Shown piece after piece: positions 5,043 to 5,088 of a stretch of 5,088 bases of DNA. The DNA lies in the NCBI GenBank assembly GCA_027044005.1, contig JALUDK010000120.1, positions 1 to 5,088 on the forward strand. Reading direction: 5' to 3'. Both the position numbers and the translations under genes were made by a program. This DNA comes from Acidilobaceae archaeon. GTDB taxonomy: Archaea; Thermoproteota; Thermoprotei_A; Sulfolobales; Acidilobaceae. The notes beneath the pieces were generated by a model. That model saw only the letters and a program-made list of their open reading frames with translations. It searched no databases and was not told where the DNA came from. How positions within the stretch are numbered: position 1 is the first letter of the stretch; each line of letters begins with the position of its first letter.

Positions 5043-5080
5043 ATAACATATTATCCTAAATTATATATGTAATATGTTAT
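5043..5080 (-). promoter_or_regulatory. Palindromic AT-rich promoter-like sequence facing left
   Basis: ATAACATATTA (5043-5053) is a perfect 11-bp inverted repeat of TAATATGTTAT (5070-5080), with 16 bp between. The spacer holds ATATATAA on the minus strand (5068-5061), a good TATA box, about 25 bases from the start of the GC-rich block at 5042. A dimeric regulator bound to the arms would flank the TATA box. AT-rich DNA makes short palindromes fairly likely, so the operator idea is tentative; a promoter is more probable. Confidence 0.4.
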
Positions 5081-5088
5081 ATTAATTA

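Noticed and set aside
4871..5044. Second minus-strand small frame from ATG 5044 (about 48 residues with a C-x-x-x-C pattern)
   Set aside because: No ribosome-binding site, low-complexity Gly/Pro/Arg composition and no recognisable motif; most likely chance.
4789..5049. Minus-strand open frame of 86 codons, possibly leaderless behind the AT-rich promoter
   Set aside because: The product is rich in Leu, Arg, Pro and Gly as expected from random translation of GC-rich DNA. Arg and Ile codons (CGG, ATT) differ from the AGG/ATA habit of the real genes, there is no Shine-Dalgarno site, and the frame runs through the inverted repeats.
4704..5088. CRISPR array or replication-origin boxes suggested by repeated GGTTAA/AACTCAACC motifs
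   Set aside because: Repeats are unevenly spaced, in both orientations and only three full copies; there are no regular spacers, no match to crenarchaeal origin recognition boxes and no cas or cdc6 gene nearby.

Overview
The window looks like a hyperthermophilic crenarchaeon, most likely of the order Desulfurococcales (Pyrodictiaceae-like; this is inferred, not proven). The reasons are heavy AGG (Arg) and ATA (Ile) codon use, GTG starts, short TATA-type promoters, GAGGTG/GGTGATC ribosome-binding sites that match a crenarchaeal 16S 3' end, a SpeD-family pyruvoyl decarboxylase, and prepilin-like proteins with a basic-Gly-Gln-Ala leader motif.

Layout. (1) 1-175, minus strand: 5' part of a ferritin/Dps-like iron-storage protein, cut by the window edge, with its own TATA box and Shine-Dalgarno site. 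(2) 176-465: a bidirectional intergenic region. Its left part is AT-rich (28 G+C of 90 over 211-300, hand count). It changes abruptly to a GC-rich block (81 G+C of 110 over 301-410) that folds on paper into a long hairpin with a kink-turn-like element, preceded by a TATA-like box. I call it a candidate structured RNA. (3) 475-957, plus: MoaB/MogA-family molybdopterin protein. (4) 999-1397, plus: SpeD-family pyruvoyl decarboxylase, more likely the crenarchaeal arginine decarboxylase form than SAM decarboxylase. (5) 1383-2189, minus: a 268-aa prepilin-like secreted protein, convergent with and overlapping the decarboxylase by 15 bp. (6) 2190-2345: compact divergent promoter region with two TATA boxes. 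(7) 2346-4703, plus: a 785-aa multidomain protein with the same kind of prepilin leader. (8) 4704-5088: no convincing gene. It holds a ladder of mutually exclusive inverted repeats built on GGTTAA/GGTTGAGTTAACC, then about 230 nt of GC-rich sequence (148 G+C of 230 over 4811-5040) with several perfect inverted repeats, then an abrupt AT-rich end (5 G+C of 46) carrying a palindromic, promoter-like sequence that faces left.

How it fits together. The moaB and decarboxylase genes are housekeeping (molybdenum/tungsten cofactor; polyamine or agmatine synthesis) and lie close together on one strand. The two prepilin-like genes diverge from a 156-bp spacer, share the (R/K)-G-Q-A leader, and both carry Cys residues in even number, N-glycosylation sequons and an acidic Ca-loop-like motif. 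This fits a secreted or surface filament-associated pair, perhaps a pilin-like subunit and a large tip or adhesin protein, function unknown. The two GC-rich blocks in an otherwise compact genome are the best candidates for undescribed RNA elements.
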